Assembly (NCBI RefSeq): GCF_958295425.1
Contig: NC_081139.1
Location: 24,162,888 to 24,226,887 of the forward strand
Source of the DNA: Solea solea
Taxonomy: Eukaryota; Chordata; Actinopteri; Pleuronectiformes; Soleidae
Direction of reading: 5' to 3'
DNA: 64,000 bases
In this document: positions 11,641 through 22,770 of the stretch, one piece after another
How positions within the stretch are numbered: position 1 is the stretch's first letter
Layout: each line of letters starts with the position of its first letter
Notes under the pieces: generated by a model
The model's input: only the letters and a program-made list of their open reading frames with translations
What the model was told of the DNA's origin: nothing
The model's database searches: none
Position numbers and translations under genes: made by a program

Positions 11641-12814
11641 TTATTTCTACTATTTGTACAATCAGCAAAATAAAACCTCTTGGTGTCTCACACTGCAGCC
11701 ATAGGAGGAAGGAAGTAATCCTGTCACAGTGCAGCTGAACTGCTCTGTATTATCCTGAGCGCTGCGTAGACCACATGCAAACAAAACACATATCCACCTC
11801 CCTATAATTATTCTTACTTTTTTATGAACAAACTCACAAAACACTCTCAGCCACATGCATTGCTGAAAATCAGGCAGTTGGGAGCTGTGAATGAAGCAAT
11901 ATTGTAACCTCAACCTATATGGCACTTCCCCACTGAGGGTTCAACCAATGAATCATCCCCTCCAATAAATCCTGTTTGCAGGATAATCCTTTTCCCATCT
12001 TCTGGACAGACACTTTCTGTAATGAAATGGCCCCAGGTCCTTCCCCGTAACCCAGTCCCATCCTGGCCTCCTAACTCTGCCTGTCTCAGGGGAAAGAAAG
12101 GCTTACAGTGTGGCTCCAACCCCACTCAACCTCTGCTCAACTTCAGTGGCTTTGTCACCTCCCACCTGCCCCCACACCTAAACCATTTTCACGTTACTTC
12201 TTCCTCTCCTTGGTCCAGGGGCAACTTCATTTCCTGAGGAGCTCCACTGCACCAACTGCGTTGTAGATCTATCTGGACTCTACTGTGTGCACTCACTCTT
12301 TTCTGTTTTACATCTTTCTCAATTTTCCCTCCAGTTTTTTTCCAATTTTTCTTTACCTCGTCCTCTGCTGCCAAGAAAAAAAAGAGATTTTTGCTCAGGC
12401 AATCTCTCTCCTCGTTTGATGATCTGAGTCTGGGCAAATACCAGAGGAAAAGCTTACTGTTGTAATGAGATGTCTTGCTGCGTCACATTCACTGTCTCGC
12501 TTTTATAACCCAGTTTTGTGTGTGTGTGCTTGGTTCATGGTCAGCAGGGGGGTGTAGTTGGAATTATACAGCAATGTGACAACAACCTAAGCCACTGTTA
12601 AGCAGGGGGTGCAAATGACATTGGAGCGTTGAAAGGAAGTTCTCTGGTGCCTGAGATGGATGCAGGATACAGTGCAGAGCTCCAGGAGGACTAAGCTAGT
12701 AATTGGGATGGGTATAGAGCAGGCGGCAAGCTGGGTAACAAAAAGTTGTGTTTGGGTTTTGATGAAACTGTTCCTAACACCACTGACCATTGGATTGTAT
12801 TAGAGTGACTGGAA
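11641..12814. other. Noncoding stretch, nothing recognised
   Basis: Mostly unique sequence with pyrimidine-rich parts around 12040-12420. The region 12540-12800 may belong to the LINE fragment that follows but shows no readable motif. Confidence 0.45.
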
Positions 12815-12990
12815 TATAACAATGTTATAGATGAACTGCATTTGTGGATCCAAGTTGATAGAAACAGGTTTGTTCATGTTCATGTTTCAACTCTTCCATG
12901 TAAACGTAGCCATGGAGTTCCTCAGGGTTTAATGCTGGGGCCGATACTTTTGACCTCATACATTCCTCATTATGGTAATATTTTTTAGAA
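12815..12990 (+). pseudogene. LINE reverse-transcriptase fragment (CR1/L2/Rex1 type)
   Basis: One frame from 12845 reads WIQVDRNRFVHVHVSTLPC and then, at 12914-12958, GVPQGLMLGPILLTS. The GVPQGSxLGP block is a hallmark of non-LTR reverse transcriptases, a short distance before the catalytic YxDD box. The preceding SxRxxFV-like stretch fits the CR1/L2/Rex1 group. The fragment stops at TAG 12986-12988 before the YxDD box, so it is a short dead piece. It is probably related to the LINE at 59.4 kb, but the two cover different parts of the protein. Confidence 0.8.
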
Positions 12991-13159
12991 TGCATCACAT
13001 ACATTTTCATTCAATTGTTTAATGATTATTAACTTGCCCAGGCTTGCGATGATATGTTGGGCAGTTTTTTCTCTTCACTGCTGCTCATTGTGGAAAAAGA
13101 TTATTTTCTTTTCATAATTTTGTAAAATTGTCTGTGCCTTTGGCACTAAACATAAAGTT

Positions 13160-13480
13160 AAACGTCCACTGTGTAACATGTAGAAGGATTTAGTAGCAGA
13201 AATTGAGCATTGACATATGATTTTATAATTGCAAGATTGCTTTAAAACATTTTTGGTGTGAGTAGCCTCAGAATAAGCCCTTATCTGTACTTTGGACAAT
13301 GGCCTTGCTTTACGGAGGCGGCTATCTTGTGCCACCTTGTTTCTCGTAGCCTAAAAGGACAAACCAGCCAGGGCGTGCATTTTTCAGTCATGAAGCTGTA
13401 GCTTCAAACCAAAATTAAAAAACACCCTATCTGGTATGAAAAGGCCACCATAGTTCCCTGACGTGCTTGGGAGTGGAGCA
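13160..13480. repeat. Fish interspersed repeat, class unassigned
   Basis: Ordered words match a repeat common in fish introns: GTGTAACATGTAGAAGGATT near 13170, GCAGAAATTGAG near 13196, CAGAATAAGCCC near 13268, GTAGCCTAAAAGGACAAACC near 13347 and AGGCCACCATAGTTCCCTGA near 13442. It is noncoding. The match is from memory of the consensus. Confidence 0.6.
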
Positions 13481-13897
13481 GTTCTATTAAGTCATCCAAA
13501 TAAATGATGGATCAGAACATCTTTAAATAAATGACTCAGATTTAAGTCATTCCACGTGCGTATAGCTCAAAGCCAAAATTCTAATCATGGATCAGTTTTA
13601 GGTTACTGTATTTCACCTACCAAATGCAATGTCCTGAACATGTAAACAAATGTATAATGTCACCACAGTTTTCATTTGAGTCAGAGTTAAAGAATAGTTT
13701 TATACATTTATCAAGTTCAATCCTTCCTGGACTATAGATTGATATATGAAAAAAATCACAAAAGAGCAGAAATCAATGACTCTATTTCTTTCTATGTCAA
13801 TGCTTACATTTGAAGCTAAACACAGACAACCAGTGTTGTCAGCAATCACTCAGTTTTGACTCAAATCAAACTCAGTGATTAAATGTGTGAACATGTA

Positions 13898-13952
<55 letters not shown>

Positions 13953-14760
13953 GTATAAATTATCTCTGTACGGGAGCTGCTTAACTGGATCCAGCAGCAT
14001 CATACACACTTGTTCATCTGTTTTGTAAGCTCCATCTTCCACCTCCGTATCCTCCCTGGGCTCTGACAGCCCAACACCCCCCCCCACCCCCGCCTGACAC
14101 TTTCCATATCTCGTCCGTGGACACCTGGCTGATACGGAGGCTAGGACGCTGGAAGCATGTGCCACACTGCCTGTCTGCCTGCCAAGCCTGGGAGCAAGCC
14201 TTACCTCCCTTTGTCTCGCTTTTCCCCCTTGATGGTGTGTGCATTTAGAATAGGCATGAGTCTGCATATAATTTGAGTTAATGTCTTGGACAGTGTTTTT
14301 GTAGACTCAGCTCCAGAAAGGACAGGAAATGCATACGTTGCAATAAATTAGGGGGCAGCTGATAATGATAAAAAAAACAAAAAACAAATCTGGAATACCA
14401 TGTGACATTGAGGAAAAGACTGCGGATGGTTCATTTGGACAGTACAATAAACACAGGAATGAAGCTGCAGCTGCTGAGAGACATATATCTTAATTGTCAT
14501 ACCTTAATTCTTCGGACTGGTTTGTTCATCTGTCCAACCCTAATGAAACACAAGTCTACTAAACTGGAAATGCTGCAAAGTGCAAATGTTCTTGCAGTAA
14601 CATTTCTGAAGTAGACACTGTGTTACCTCAGGTTTATTGTACTTCTTTTGATTTGAAATAGTCACATAAATCAATAGGTGAAGTTCACAAGGTAACTTTC
14701 TTTGCATGAATGTGATTCCCAAACAAGATATTCCTATAATAGTTCATTTAATATCATTTT
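13481..14760. other. Noncoding stretch with a TA/CA microsatellite
   Basis: Nothing beyond the microsatellite at 13902-13952 and a C-rich run near 14076-14092 was recognised. Confidence 0.55.
13902..13952. repeat. Compound (TA)n(CA)n microsatellite
   Basis: A TATATA array of about 40 bp followed by CACACACACA. Confidence 0.95.
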
Positions 14761-14842
14761 TGGGGGTGCACCAGCCCTTGGCCCATCCCAGGATTGAACC
14801 AGCAACCCTCTGGTTACAATCCCAGTACTTTCACTCCGATTG
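14761..14842 (-). mobile_element. tRNA-derived SINE relic
   Basis: On the minus strand, GCTGGTTCAATCC lies at a B-box-like position (promoter consensus GGTTCGANNCC), preceded by TTGTAACCAGAGGG and followed by GGCTGGTGCACCCC. The A box is eroded. The head and body resemble the copy at 22655-22770. Confidence 0.6.
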
Positions 14843-15689
14843 ACTATTGAACTTGTGCAATTCATTAATCAAGTAAGAAAAATAATCATTTGACTAATAT
14901 ATTAGTGTTAAAATATGAGTGTATGTTGTCTGGGAACATACAGTAATATATATATATACATACATTTGTCTTATTTATCTTAATGTAGTGATCTTGTAAT
15001 CAATAAGGCCGCCAGGGGGTTGCACCGTCACTCCAACCTGGATATAACACCGGAGGTCACAGCAACATAACGTGACACTTATGAGGAAGATTACAGGAAG
15101 TGCAGTCAAAACTGTCAAGTTAATCAAACAAACTTACAGTAGCCAAAGAAAAGATCATAGTTTAGAGTACAAGGCATATTATCTTCAGTCTGACTTTCAT
15201 AAGTTTTTAGGTGGAGGCTTCAAAAAAGTCCAATAGACCTTCTGCCTCTTCTATCACTATCTTTTTTATTTTATCTTTTTGTATTTTAATGTGGAAACAT
15301 AAATCAAGCAAATGATGAATACACACACATGCTAAGCAAGTTGTGGCTTTGTCTAAGTATTAAAGCTCAAACAAAAACCCCACTGAGTGCAGAAGTTCTT
15401 CCATTTTTAGTTACCATCTTCTGAAAGGTTATTTGTTGACTGATGCTGTAAAAAAATCAAAACCTTCTGGATCTCACTTCTTCTGCTACCTGTCTTCAAC
15501 TCCTGAGTGGTACTTTTCCATTCCCTTCCACGACATGTGATGTCTTTGATCACATCACTGAGAACTCTGGTTCCCCTCTCTGTTTAACCCGTGTTTCCCT
15601 GTTAATCACTGGGAGCCTGACTGTATATCAATGAGCCTTTGTTTAGGCTTTGATACCCACGCACAGGCGCCTTTACACCTTCTCCCCTT
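14843..15689. other. Noncoding stretch, nothing recognised
   Basis: AT-rich, with a small TATATATATA run near 14947. No gene or repeat family was recognised. Confidence 0.5.
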
Positions 15690-15860
15690 CTTTTGCCTTA
15701 TATGACTTGGGAATGTTAATCATACAGAATGCACTAATGTTTTCAATTAATTGGCCTCATTAGTAAAACGCTCGACCCACAAAGCAGAGGGACGTGATAA
15801 ACGGGCAGGTGGAAGAGTAAAAGAGAAGCCGTGTTGTCTGGCAGGTGCATGCGTGTCAAA
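15690..15860. other. Candidate conserved noncoding block
   Basis: The palindrome CAATTAATTG (15744-15753) is flanked by ACTAATG and CATTAG cores. The sequence is unique and of balanced composition. Selection by texture only. Confidence 0.35.
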
Positions 15861-16043
15861 CTCTGAAATAGGTTGAGAATTTTAATTTTAATGATTCTGT
15901 GCGTATGTGTAAGCTATATTGTGCACCTCACTTTACTCCTTTCATCAAATCAACATGGGTTTATGTGAGCATAGAACTCTCTCTTGTCCACGATGCATCC
16001 AAATGCCTATTTATCTTCTCTACCAATAACAATCCATAGGTGC

Positions 16044-16076
16044 CATATATATCTATATCTATATATATATATATAT
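16044..16076. repeat. (TA)n microsatellite with TCTA interruptions
   Basis: ATATATCTATATCTATATAT pattern. Confidence 0.9.
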
Positions 16077-16439
16077 GGAGCGGTCTTTCTCAGTCAGGCC
16101 ACAGCTGAGCCAAAGCAGTCTATATCAGAAGAGCAGGACAAGGGTGAGACGTGAAAAGAACCAGAAAGTGAGTGTCATGTCATTTGGTGCAGAAGCGCTC
16201 TGGGTCCAAAGCATATTTTGGACATTTGGTAAAACTCTGTGGACAATTGTATGTGTGTATTTGTACAATACATAAAGGACCTTGCATGTTTACACACACA
16301 CACTGTGCAGTAAAGACGAACACATGACAGGTTTGCCTCATTTGTGGAAATCATTCACACTCTGGTCATTTCCCATGGTGGTCCTGATGAGGTCAGGGGT
16401 GAGTGGTCAGTAAGGATGTGAAATGGGGGCCGAAAAAAT

Positions 16440-16970
16440 AAATCTATGCACTGCTCCTTTAAGAAAGGCATTTAAGGAACCTGCCAAGTCAATAAGCAGG
16501 GGATTTAGAGACGGGAGTTTGGAGCCAGCATTTTAAAAGGTCAACAGAGTAGTCTTTAATGATTCCCCTATTAGCAATTTTTAGGAGAGAGGATGGCTCA
16601 TTTGGTACATGTCTAAGCTCATCTATGTAAAATAATATGACACCAGAAGCCAAAGTCAGTCTGTGACATTGAACGCCGTGTTTTTGAGAGCAAAAAAGGA
16701 CATTTTCAATCTACACAACATGGTTCCGTTGAGATTTTTTTTTTTCCTTTACACGGTGCATTGACATTTCATGGCAAAGTCAATTCATTCCAGTGAATTT
16801 TCTTGAAGTGACAAGCGGAGCCCATGAATATTATTTACGGTCGCTCAATGTAGGTGAACTTTGACTCACAAATCTGCCTTGTTGACCAGTTGCAAGCCAT
16901 TTCAACATCACTCGACCGTGAGGGGGGAGTCTAAACTGGAGGTAGTCGTCACAGCATTGTAGCTGTGTTG
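16440..16970. other. Candidate conserved noncoding block
   Basis: Unique, mixed-composition sequence containing CTTTAATGATTCCCCTATTA near 16554 and CATGAATATTATTTACGG near 16823, with no repeat identity apart from a T run at 16736-16745. No coding signal. Selection by texture only. Confidence 0.3.
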
Positions 16971-16980
16971 CATTATCCAC

Positions 16981-17300
16981 TTCATTCATTCATTCATTCA
17001 TTGTCTCTTGCTTTATCCTCCACATGAGGATTGGGGGTCACTGGAGCTCACACAGGGCAAAAGGCGGGGTACATCCTGGACAGGTCGCCAATCCATCACA
17101 GGGCCAACACACAGAGACGAACAACCATTCACTCTCACATTCACACCTACAGGCAATTTGTGTTCATTTAACCTCTGCTTGTTTTTTGCTCTGTGGGAGA
17201 ACAATGACGCACACATTGTGTGGCAAACTCCTAGCCCTTTTTCGGACCAGTCGCTTTGCTGCGAGGCAACAGTGCTACTGCTCCAGCATGTGTCCGTTAC
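16981..17300 (-). repeat. tRNA-headed fish interspersed repeat, near full length
   Basis: It begins with (CATT)n at 16981-17002, which is the AATG-type 3' tail of the element in reverse. The body then follows: GGACAGGTCGCCAATCCATC near 17078 and CACTCTCACATTCACACC near 17130. It ends in the reversed head, TGCTGCGAGGCAACAGTGCT near 17257. In forward orientation this head looks like a tRNA gene. The same repeat is present at 31071-31375, 34650-34879, 36797-37000 and 55798-55899. Confidence 0.75.
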
Positions 17301-17839
17301 ACACTTTACTTTAAATTAATTTAAAGAAGTAGTGGTTTGTCAGTTATGCACTGGTTAAATTAAAAATAAAAAAAAGACCCATTTCGCCAGTTGAAGCTGA
17401 TAATTGCTGTAACAAACCAGACCAAATACAGCCACTGCACTAGCAAGCTTCTGGAGTCAGACGTTTTGCAGAGATGATTAATTTCACTGTACCATTTTGT
17501 GGTGTGACCAAGCATTTACTCCTCTACAATATGTTTAAATCCCTTCCCTGCACTGACACATTTTCCACACCAAATGATGATAATTATTTAAAATGATAAT
17601 GAAGCAAGAAAAATGCACATCAGCGTGAGCACCACCGCCACCGTACATAGAGTTAATAGTGTAATTACATATTCTGTATGTTTACTGGGAGAAATGTTAC
17701 ATACACAGGTTTGAGGTAATGAAGCGTTAAGCTGCATAAACATGGAGAAATGCTAAAATTAATTAGGAGGGATTATAATTAGAGATCAGAATGCACAAAG
17801 TTGAGTTGTAGCGCTTCCCTGTTGATTTTCCTCTACATC
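17301..17839. other. Noncoding stretch, nothing recognised
   Basis: AT-rich unique sequence without gene or repeat identity. Confidence 0.5.
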
Positions 17840-18110
17840 AGTGATTTAACTAATTAATTTTATCTATTAATATGTATGCATGGGGAAAAATTATTCATTA
17901 ATGAAATGTCAGAATTGAATAGATATCGTTTCTCTGTTTTCATCTTGACGTGAGGGTGTTTTGACAGCCCTCCTTCCATCTGGAGATCGTATAAGAGCAA
18001 GAACAGACTGCTCATGAATATTGACATTTCTCCAGTCTGGAAATCGGGCAATTTGTGTTGAATTATTTCCTGCTATCAAGTATGTATAGTTTTTGAATTG
18101 ACTAAACAAA
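17840..18110. other. Candidate conserved noncoding block
   Basis: Contains TAATTAAT (17851-17858), the palindrome CATTAATG (17896-17903) and CTCATGAATATTGAC near 18011. No repeat and no convincing open frame. Confidence 0.35.
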
Positions 18111-18689
18111 CTTTAAAGATTGATTATCTTCCAAACGCACATCTTTTTCACAAACAGCTCTTTCCTGATTTGAGCCCCATTCACGGATTTTTTCCCCCCC
18201 TTTTTATTTTAGCACCACTTCAGTGAACTGTGTCGTGGAGCCCCACTGATTACTGTAGGACAGATGGTTGTCCTCATCAAATCCTGTGTACAGTTTTTTG
18301 TTTTTTTTCCTGCTTATCTAGTTCCAAATTAAAACCCACAGTGGTATTACGTTCATGAATTTTCAAGTTTTTAAAGGTTTTCATTTCCAGCATCTCAGCG
18401 TCGACATCGGTAGCCTCGCAAACATTGTTCGTTAATCCAGTTGTTTTTGGTCTTATCAAAATACATGATAAGGACATAATGTAATTAATCTCTCTTTGTA
18501 TCTGACTGTCAGATCTATCCCTGCTAATGTTGTCCTGCTTGCCTGATCTGGGGAACATTAGTTGTTTTGTTTTGAAATGTGTCAAGCATGAAGAAACTAT
18601 TAACACTAAGCCCCACTGGCTGCCCTCTGGCACACTGTTGCATCTGTTATATGTGTGTGATCGTCTCCCTTTTGTGCTTTAAATGTCTC
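18111..18689. other. Noncoding stretch, nothing recognised
   Basis: The only long frame (18277-18633, minus, 118 codons) has no recognisable domain. Short T and C runs lie near 18188-18200 and 18297-18308. Confidence 0.5.
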
Positions 18690-19420
18690 CTTCCCTTGAT
18701 ATATACACCTCTGAGCTTAGTAAAGGATCCTTCGTGCGGCTGTCAGGTAAGAGTGTGGCCTCTAATTATATTTTTTTAAAGCAGCAGAACAACAGACGCC
18801 TGCCCTGTAAGAGTGTGCTGTGGTTAAATATCATTACTGTAGTTGCACAGAAACCCACATTTGTCTCCATTTTCCAATTAATCACATCGGCTGCTGCCAC
18901 CATCTCGTATAAATGAAGCGAAGAAATTACAGTACAGAAATTACTAAATCATCGCAAGGCAATCGCCGCTGTAATGTGACACTGGTTTAATTAAACATGT
19001 AGGAGCTTATAGGCACAGCAATAATACACTAAATTCCGTACAAGATTCATATGTGTGCGTGTGTGTGCGTGCAGCAATGACTTTGTGCTTTCTTTGTTTC
19101 CGGCACTACTAATGAGTTGACCTCAGCACCGCACAGGCAATAAAAAAATATCTTTAAAGCGCTAAGCACTGCTTATTATTTAAGTGACACCACCACTGTC
19201 CGGAGTATCAGTGGGGTCCGTTTGTGGGTTCTTTATTCATCTTTTTTGCCGCCCCAGTGCTGAGTCTGCAGGCCATTAGTTGTGTCAAAGCGCACGGGGA
19301 CCGACTGTGGAGTCTGAGCTACAGTGGGACTTGGCACAATATCTCATTGCTAAAGAATATTACCTGACCAGGGCTGAAAGAAACGCTCATAATGAGAGAA
19401 TAAGCAGTCACAGAGGCAGA
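18690..19420. other. Candidate conserved noncoding block(s)
   Basis: Two unique stretches, about 18750-19040 and 19140-19420, are separated by a short GT-rich part. The first contains CCAATTAATCACATCGG near 18875 and GTTTAATTAAAC near 18986. A donor-like CAG|GTAAGAG lies near 18747, but I could define no convincing exon around it. Selection by texture only. Confidence 0.3.
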
Positions 19421-19887
19421 CGCCATACTGCTGTGTGAGGATTATTTTCAAAGCATAAAGCAAAGGGAAATGACAACCTGGTTTTTCACTGGTTAGATCC
19501 ATTTCAAAGAGTTAGAAGAGGTAAAGAACAAAAGCTTCGGGGCAAGGTCATCATTTCTATCCACGTGGTACTCACAGAGAATATCTGTGTAATGGCCTCA
19601 GCTGGCAACTGGTGTGTGCGTCTCTGCGGGCGGGTGTATGTGAAAGACAAAGCATATGTACGAGTAAGTAAGCACGGAGCAAGAGATCCTTGCACTCATT
19701 TATAATGTGGCAGCCATGCTCTTTCCATCTCCCTGGGTGTGTGGCTCCTCAGTGGTGTGTGTAGCCTTGAGGGAAACACCAGACAAGGACAGAGCTGGGG
19801 TTGCTGCTGAGGCTTTGGCGGTGGGAGATACATCTTGTAACGCAGCATGCTAAATGACAAAATGATATCTCATCAGAGGGCCACCAC

Positions 19888-19909
19888 GTGTGTGTGTGTG
19901 TGTGTGTGT
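19888..19909. repeat. (GT)n microsatellite
   Basis: Uninterrupted GT repeat that opens the tandem-repeat block. Confidence 0.95.
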
Positions 19910-20347
19910 ACATGTGGACTTGCATTTGTTACCTCTTTAGGACCTTTTCCTGGCATAAACAAGACCTTATCAGAACATGCAGAACCTCATTTCTGAGGAA
20001 CTGGCTAAGGGTTAAGGTTAAGTATTAACTAGCTTTGGTTGGGGATAACACTTTGTTTAGGTTGTCCAAATGAATTGAAGTCAATGCAAAGTCCTAATAA
20101 AATTGCCGTATGTGTTACCTCTTTAGGACCTTTTCTGAACTTGTTAGGATCAGTAGTCCTCATGGAGAGCAAAACCTGGTCCTTATGAGGCAGAACCTCA
20201 TTTCTGAGAAACTGGTTAAGTTTACGAGTAATATTTGAATTGTGGTTAGGTTAGGCATTAACAGATTAGGGTTAGGGTTCTGGATGGAGGTGGTGACGCA
20301 GAGTCCTAAGAAGAATATTTAACAAACCATGTGTGTGTGTGTGTGTG
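19910..20347. repeat. Two tandem copies of a ~200-bp unit between GT arrays
   Basis: GTTACCTCTTTAGGACCTTT occurs at about 19928 and again at about 20114, and CAGAACCTCATTTCTGAG at about 19980 and 20191. Each is followed by GGTTAAG-type sequence and AGTCCTAA. The block is closed by a second GT array at 20331-20347. This is a diverged tandem duplication of a unit common in fish noncoding DNA. The units have different internal insertions and deletions. Confidence 0.7.
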
Positions 20348-20869
20348 CATGTGCATGTGCATCTCAGAGGGAAAGTCCCCAGACACCTTGATGTGTATGT
20401 GCTTTCATGGAGGAGCTGGAGCATGCAGTTTGTAGAGTAAGCAGTGAAACAGTGTATGCTACTGTTGCACTTCACTGGCAGAGTGGAAACATTGCAGGGT
20501 GCCATCAGCGACGCGACTGCCTGTCACATATCACAACATCTGGATAAGTGATGAAAAAACGTTTTCAGAAATATCTGCAGTATATGTAGAGGCGATATAC
20601 CTCTCAGTTGAGCGTTTGACTCGCTTGTAGATGAAATGTTACAGCAGAGTTATCTCCACAGAAGAAAACCCACCACACAGTGCACAGGGAAAGCCAAGCA
20701 AACTGCAAGGCAGATAGGTTTTTCTTTTTCATTGTCACCCACTCTGAGATTCCACACAACTGCATAATGCAGCATAAGCCGGCATTGGTTATGCTGCCTT
20801 CCCACCTTTGAAAGGTTGAGGCATCCACCATGGTGGTACCAGAGAGAGCAACCCGGGCAAAGGTACTCA
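20348..20869. other. Noncoding stretch, nothing recognised
   Basis: The overlapping minus-strand frames at 20604-20888 and 20650-21027 are in different phases and carry no recognised domain. Confidence 0.5.
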
Positions 20870-21080
20870 AGGGGCAGACAAAGCCCAAATAAAGCTTTTA
20901 ATGCGCTAGCTATTGATCCCTTCACTGAAATAAACTCAGGAGTATTGGCAGGCCCAGAATCCCACTTTGAAGGGACTCCATAATGAAGCTGGTCAATGCT
21001 AAGCTGTCCGCAATCAATCCCGCACATAACAGTTAATTACAACTGAGGCTGCCATCAAGCAACGAGGGGAGAGGGAGGCG
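20870..21080. other. Candidate conserved noncoding block
   Basis: Unique sequence with CTTTTAATGCGCTAGC near 20896 and AGTTAATTACAACTG at 21031-21045. Selection by texture only. Confidence 0.33.
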
Positions 21081-22189
21081 GGCTGAAGGCAAAGAGTGCA
21101 GCAGTGTGGGATGAGCTTTGTTAAGGTGAGGGGGTGGAGGCAGAATATTGAGCGACTCAGGAAGGAGGTATGAAAATTAAATTCACCAAGTAATGTGTGT
21201 GTGTTGTATGTTCTCTCTACAAAAGGTTTGTTTTATTTATTTATTTTCTTGTGTCGGTGTCTCTTCTCCTCACTAATGATGCTAAAATGTGCGCCGCAAC
21301 CTGCTGTGCGTGTTAGCCTGCTCCCACTACACACTGCCACACGTCTCTTAATGAATTGAGATAGAAAACATGATGTTTTCCATAGACTTCTTTTCTTCTC
21401 GCATCATTTAGGTGATAGATGTGCAACACTTGCATGCAGAATATAAGTGTAGTTTTGCTCTCTAGAGAACTTCAAAATTCACAGCCTGGTGCAAGCAGCC
21501 GAATTCTTTAATAAGTAATGTAGCATAAATGTCTTATGGAGCTCCAGTATCTGACACCTGTCTGATATATTCCTGAGGGATCAGTGAATGGAGGTGAACC
21601 CACTGTATATGCCATTTAAATTTCAGCTGTTGACCTTTGTTGAATTGGGCCTTTTATTTTATTATTCCATCTCTGATCCTTTCGTCCGCATTACGTCTTA
21701 CATAAAAGAAGTGCAGTAATAAATAAAAAAAAATAAAAAACCCTATGTGCCGTGAATGCCTAATGTGATTGTAAACATCACTGTGACACCTCCTTATGCT
21801 CTGTTCGGAACAGCGTAAACAAATGGTGTCACTGGCAGCACAGCTGAGAACTACCGTGAAACCAGGGGTCCAAACACTGAGATCTCCTGATGTGTGCCAT
21901 CTTCTGTGCCTGTTTGTTTGTGTGTGTGTGTCTCCCAGGCTAATGGATTTACTGGAGATGGCATCGGGTATTTATTACCATCTGTAATTGAATGCAATGA
22001 TTATGGTTGTTGTGTAATGTGATTTTAATGTGGCTGCAATGGTTATGTATAAGGCCTAATGACTTTGCCTCCAAGGGGGTATAGTTCCCAATTTAAAAAA
22101 AAAAAAAAATGAAAATAAAAATGAGAAAAAATGGATCAGGGTATGATGTTAATTCCTCCCTCTTCACCACGTCTTCCTATGGCAAATAA
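21081..22189. other. Noncoding stretch, nothing recognised
   Basis: It contains A-rich runs near 21720-21742 and 22095-22110 and a short GT run near 21917-21930. No gene. Confidence 0.5.
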
Positions 22190-22440
22190 GTGAATCATTT
22201 AATCAACATGCTGCTCATTTAATCAAAGTGTCTCCTCAATAACAAGCTTGCCCTTTCTGAGCCTTTGTTTACATGGGTGGTCATTAAGTCAAAGGTCTCT
22301 GCACATCTCTATCTCTGTTTGTATTCCGAGGGTATAAAGTTCACATCAAACCCGAGCAAAGACATTGTAATTACTAATAGTTTTTGCATATTCAGCGAAA
22401 CCTGTGATTAAAGCTGAAGTGTTTTAACACCTTTTTGTGT
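22190..22440. other. Candidate conserved noncoding block with a direct repeat
   Basis: The 11-mer CATTTAATCAA occurs at 22196-22206 and 22216-22226, exactly 20 bp apart. A FOX-like TTGTTTACATG follows near 22265, then GTCAAAGGTCTC near 22287. Unique sequence, no coding signal. Confidence 0.35.
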
Positions 22441-22654
22441 GTTTTTCAAAGTTATTCTTCTGCCTCTATGTGACATTATTTGTATGCTGCGTCCTTCATT
22501 TGATAATGGGTTCTGTCGAGCTATACTATCAGACCTGAGGGAGCCGGTGTGAGTATACAGCAGCAGCACAGGGGTGGGTGGGGTCAAGAAACATTTAGAT
22601 GACCCAAATTTATGAGCAGTAATGTTAACTTTTGACACTTTTCATTGGCCCTAA

Positions 22655-22770
22655 TGTTAGCAATTGGTGTTGGGTACCTTGCTCAGGGGTACACCAGCCT
22701 TTTTTTGACTTGAACCAGCAATCCCTCCGGCTACAAGCCAAGTTCCATTTCCACTTGGCCATGTGGTGTC
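22655..22770 (-). mobile_element. tRNA-derived SINE relic
   Basis: On the minus strand, ATGGCCAAGTGG is A-box-like and GCTGGTTCAAGTC is B-box-like. They are followed by GTGTACCCCTGAGCAAGGTA, a body sequence common in fish tRNA SINEs. No obvious target duplication. Confidence 0.65.

Noticed and set aside
16985..17300. Possible CRISPR-like or minisatellite array from repeated CATT and ACAC words
   Set aside because: The sequence is a single copy of a fish interspersed repeat with its microsatellite tail; no spacer-repeat structure exists.
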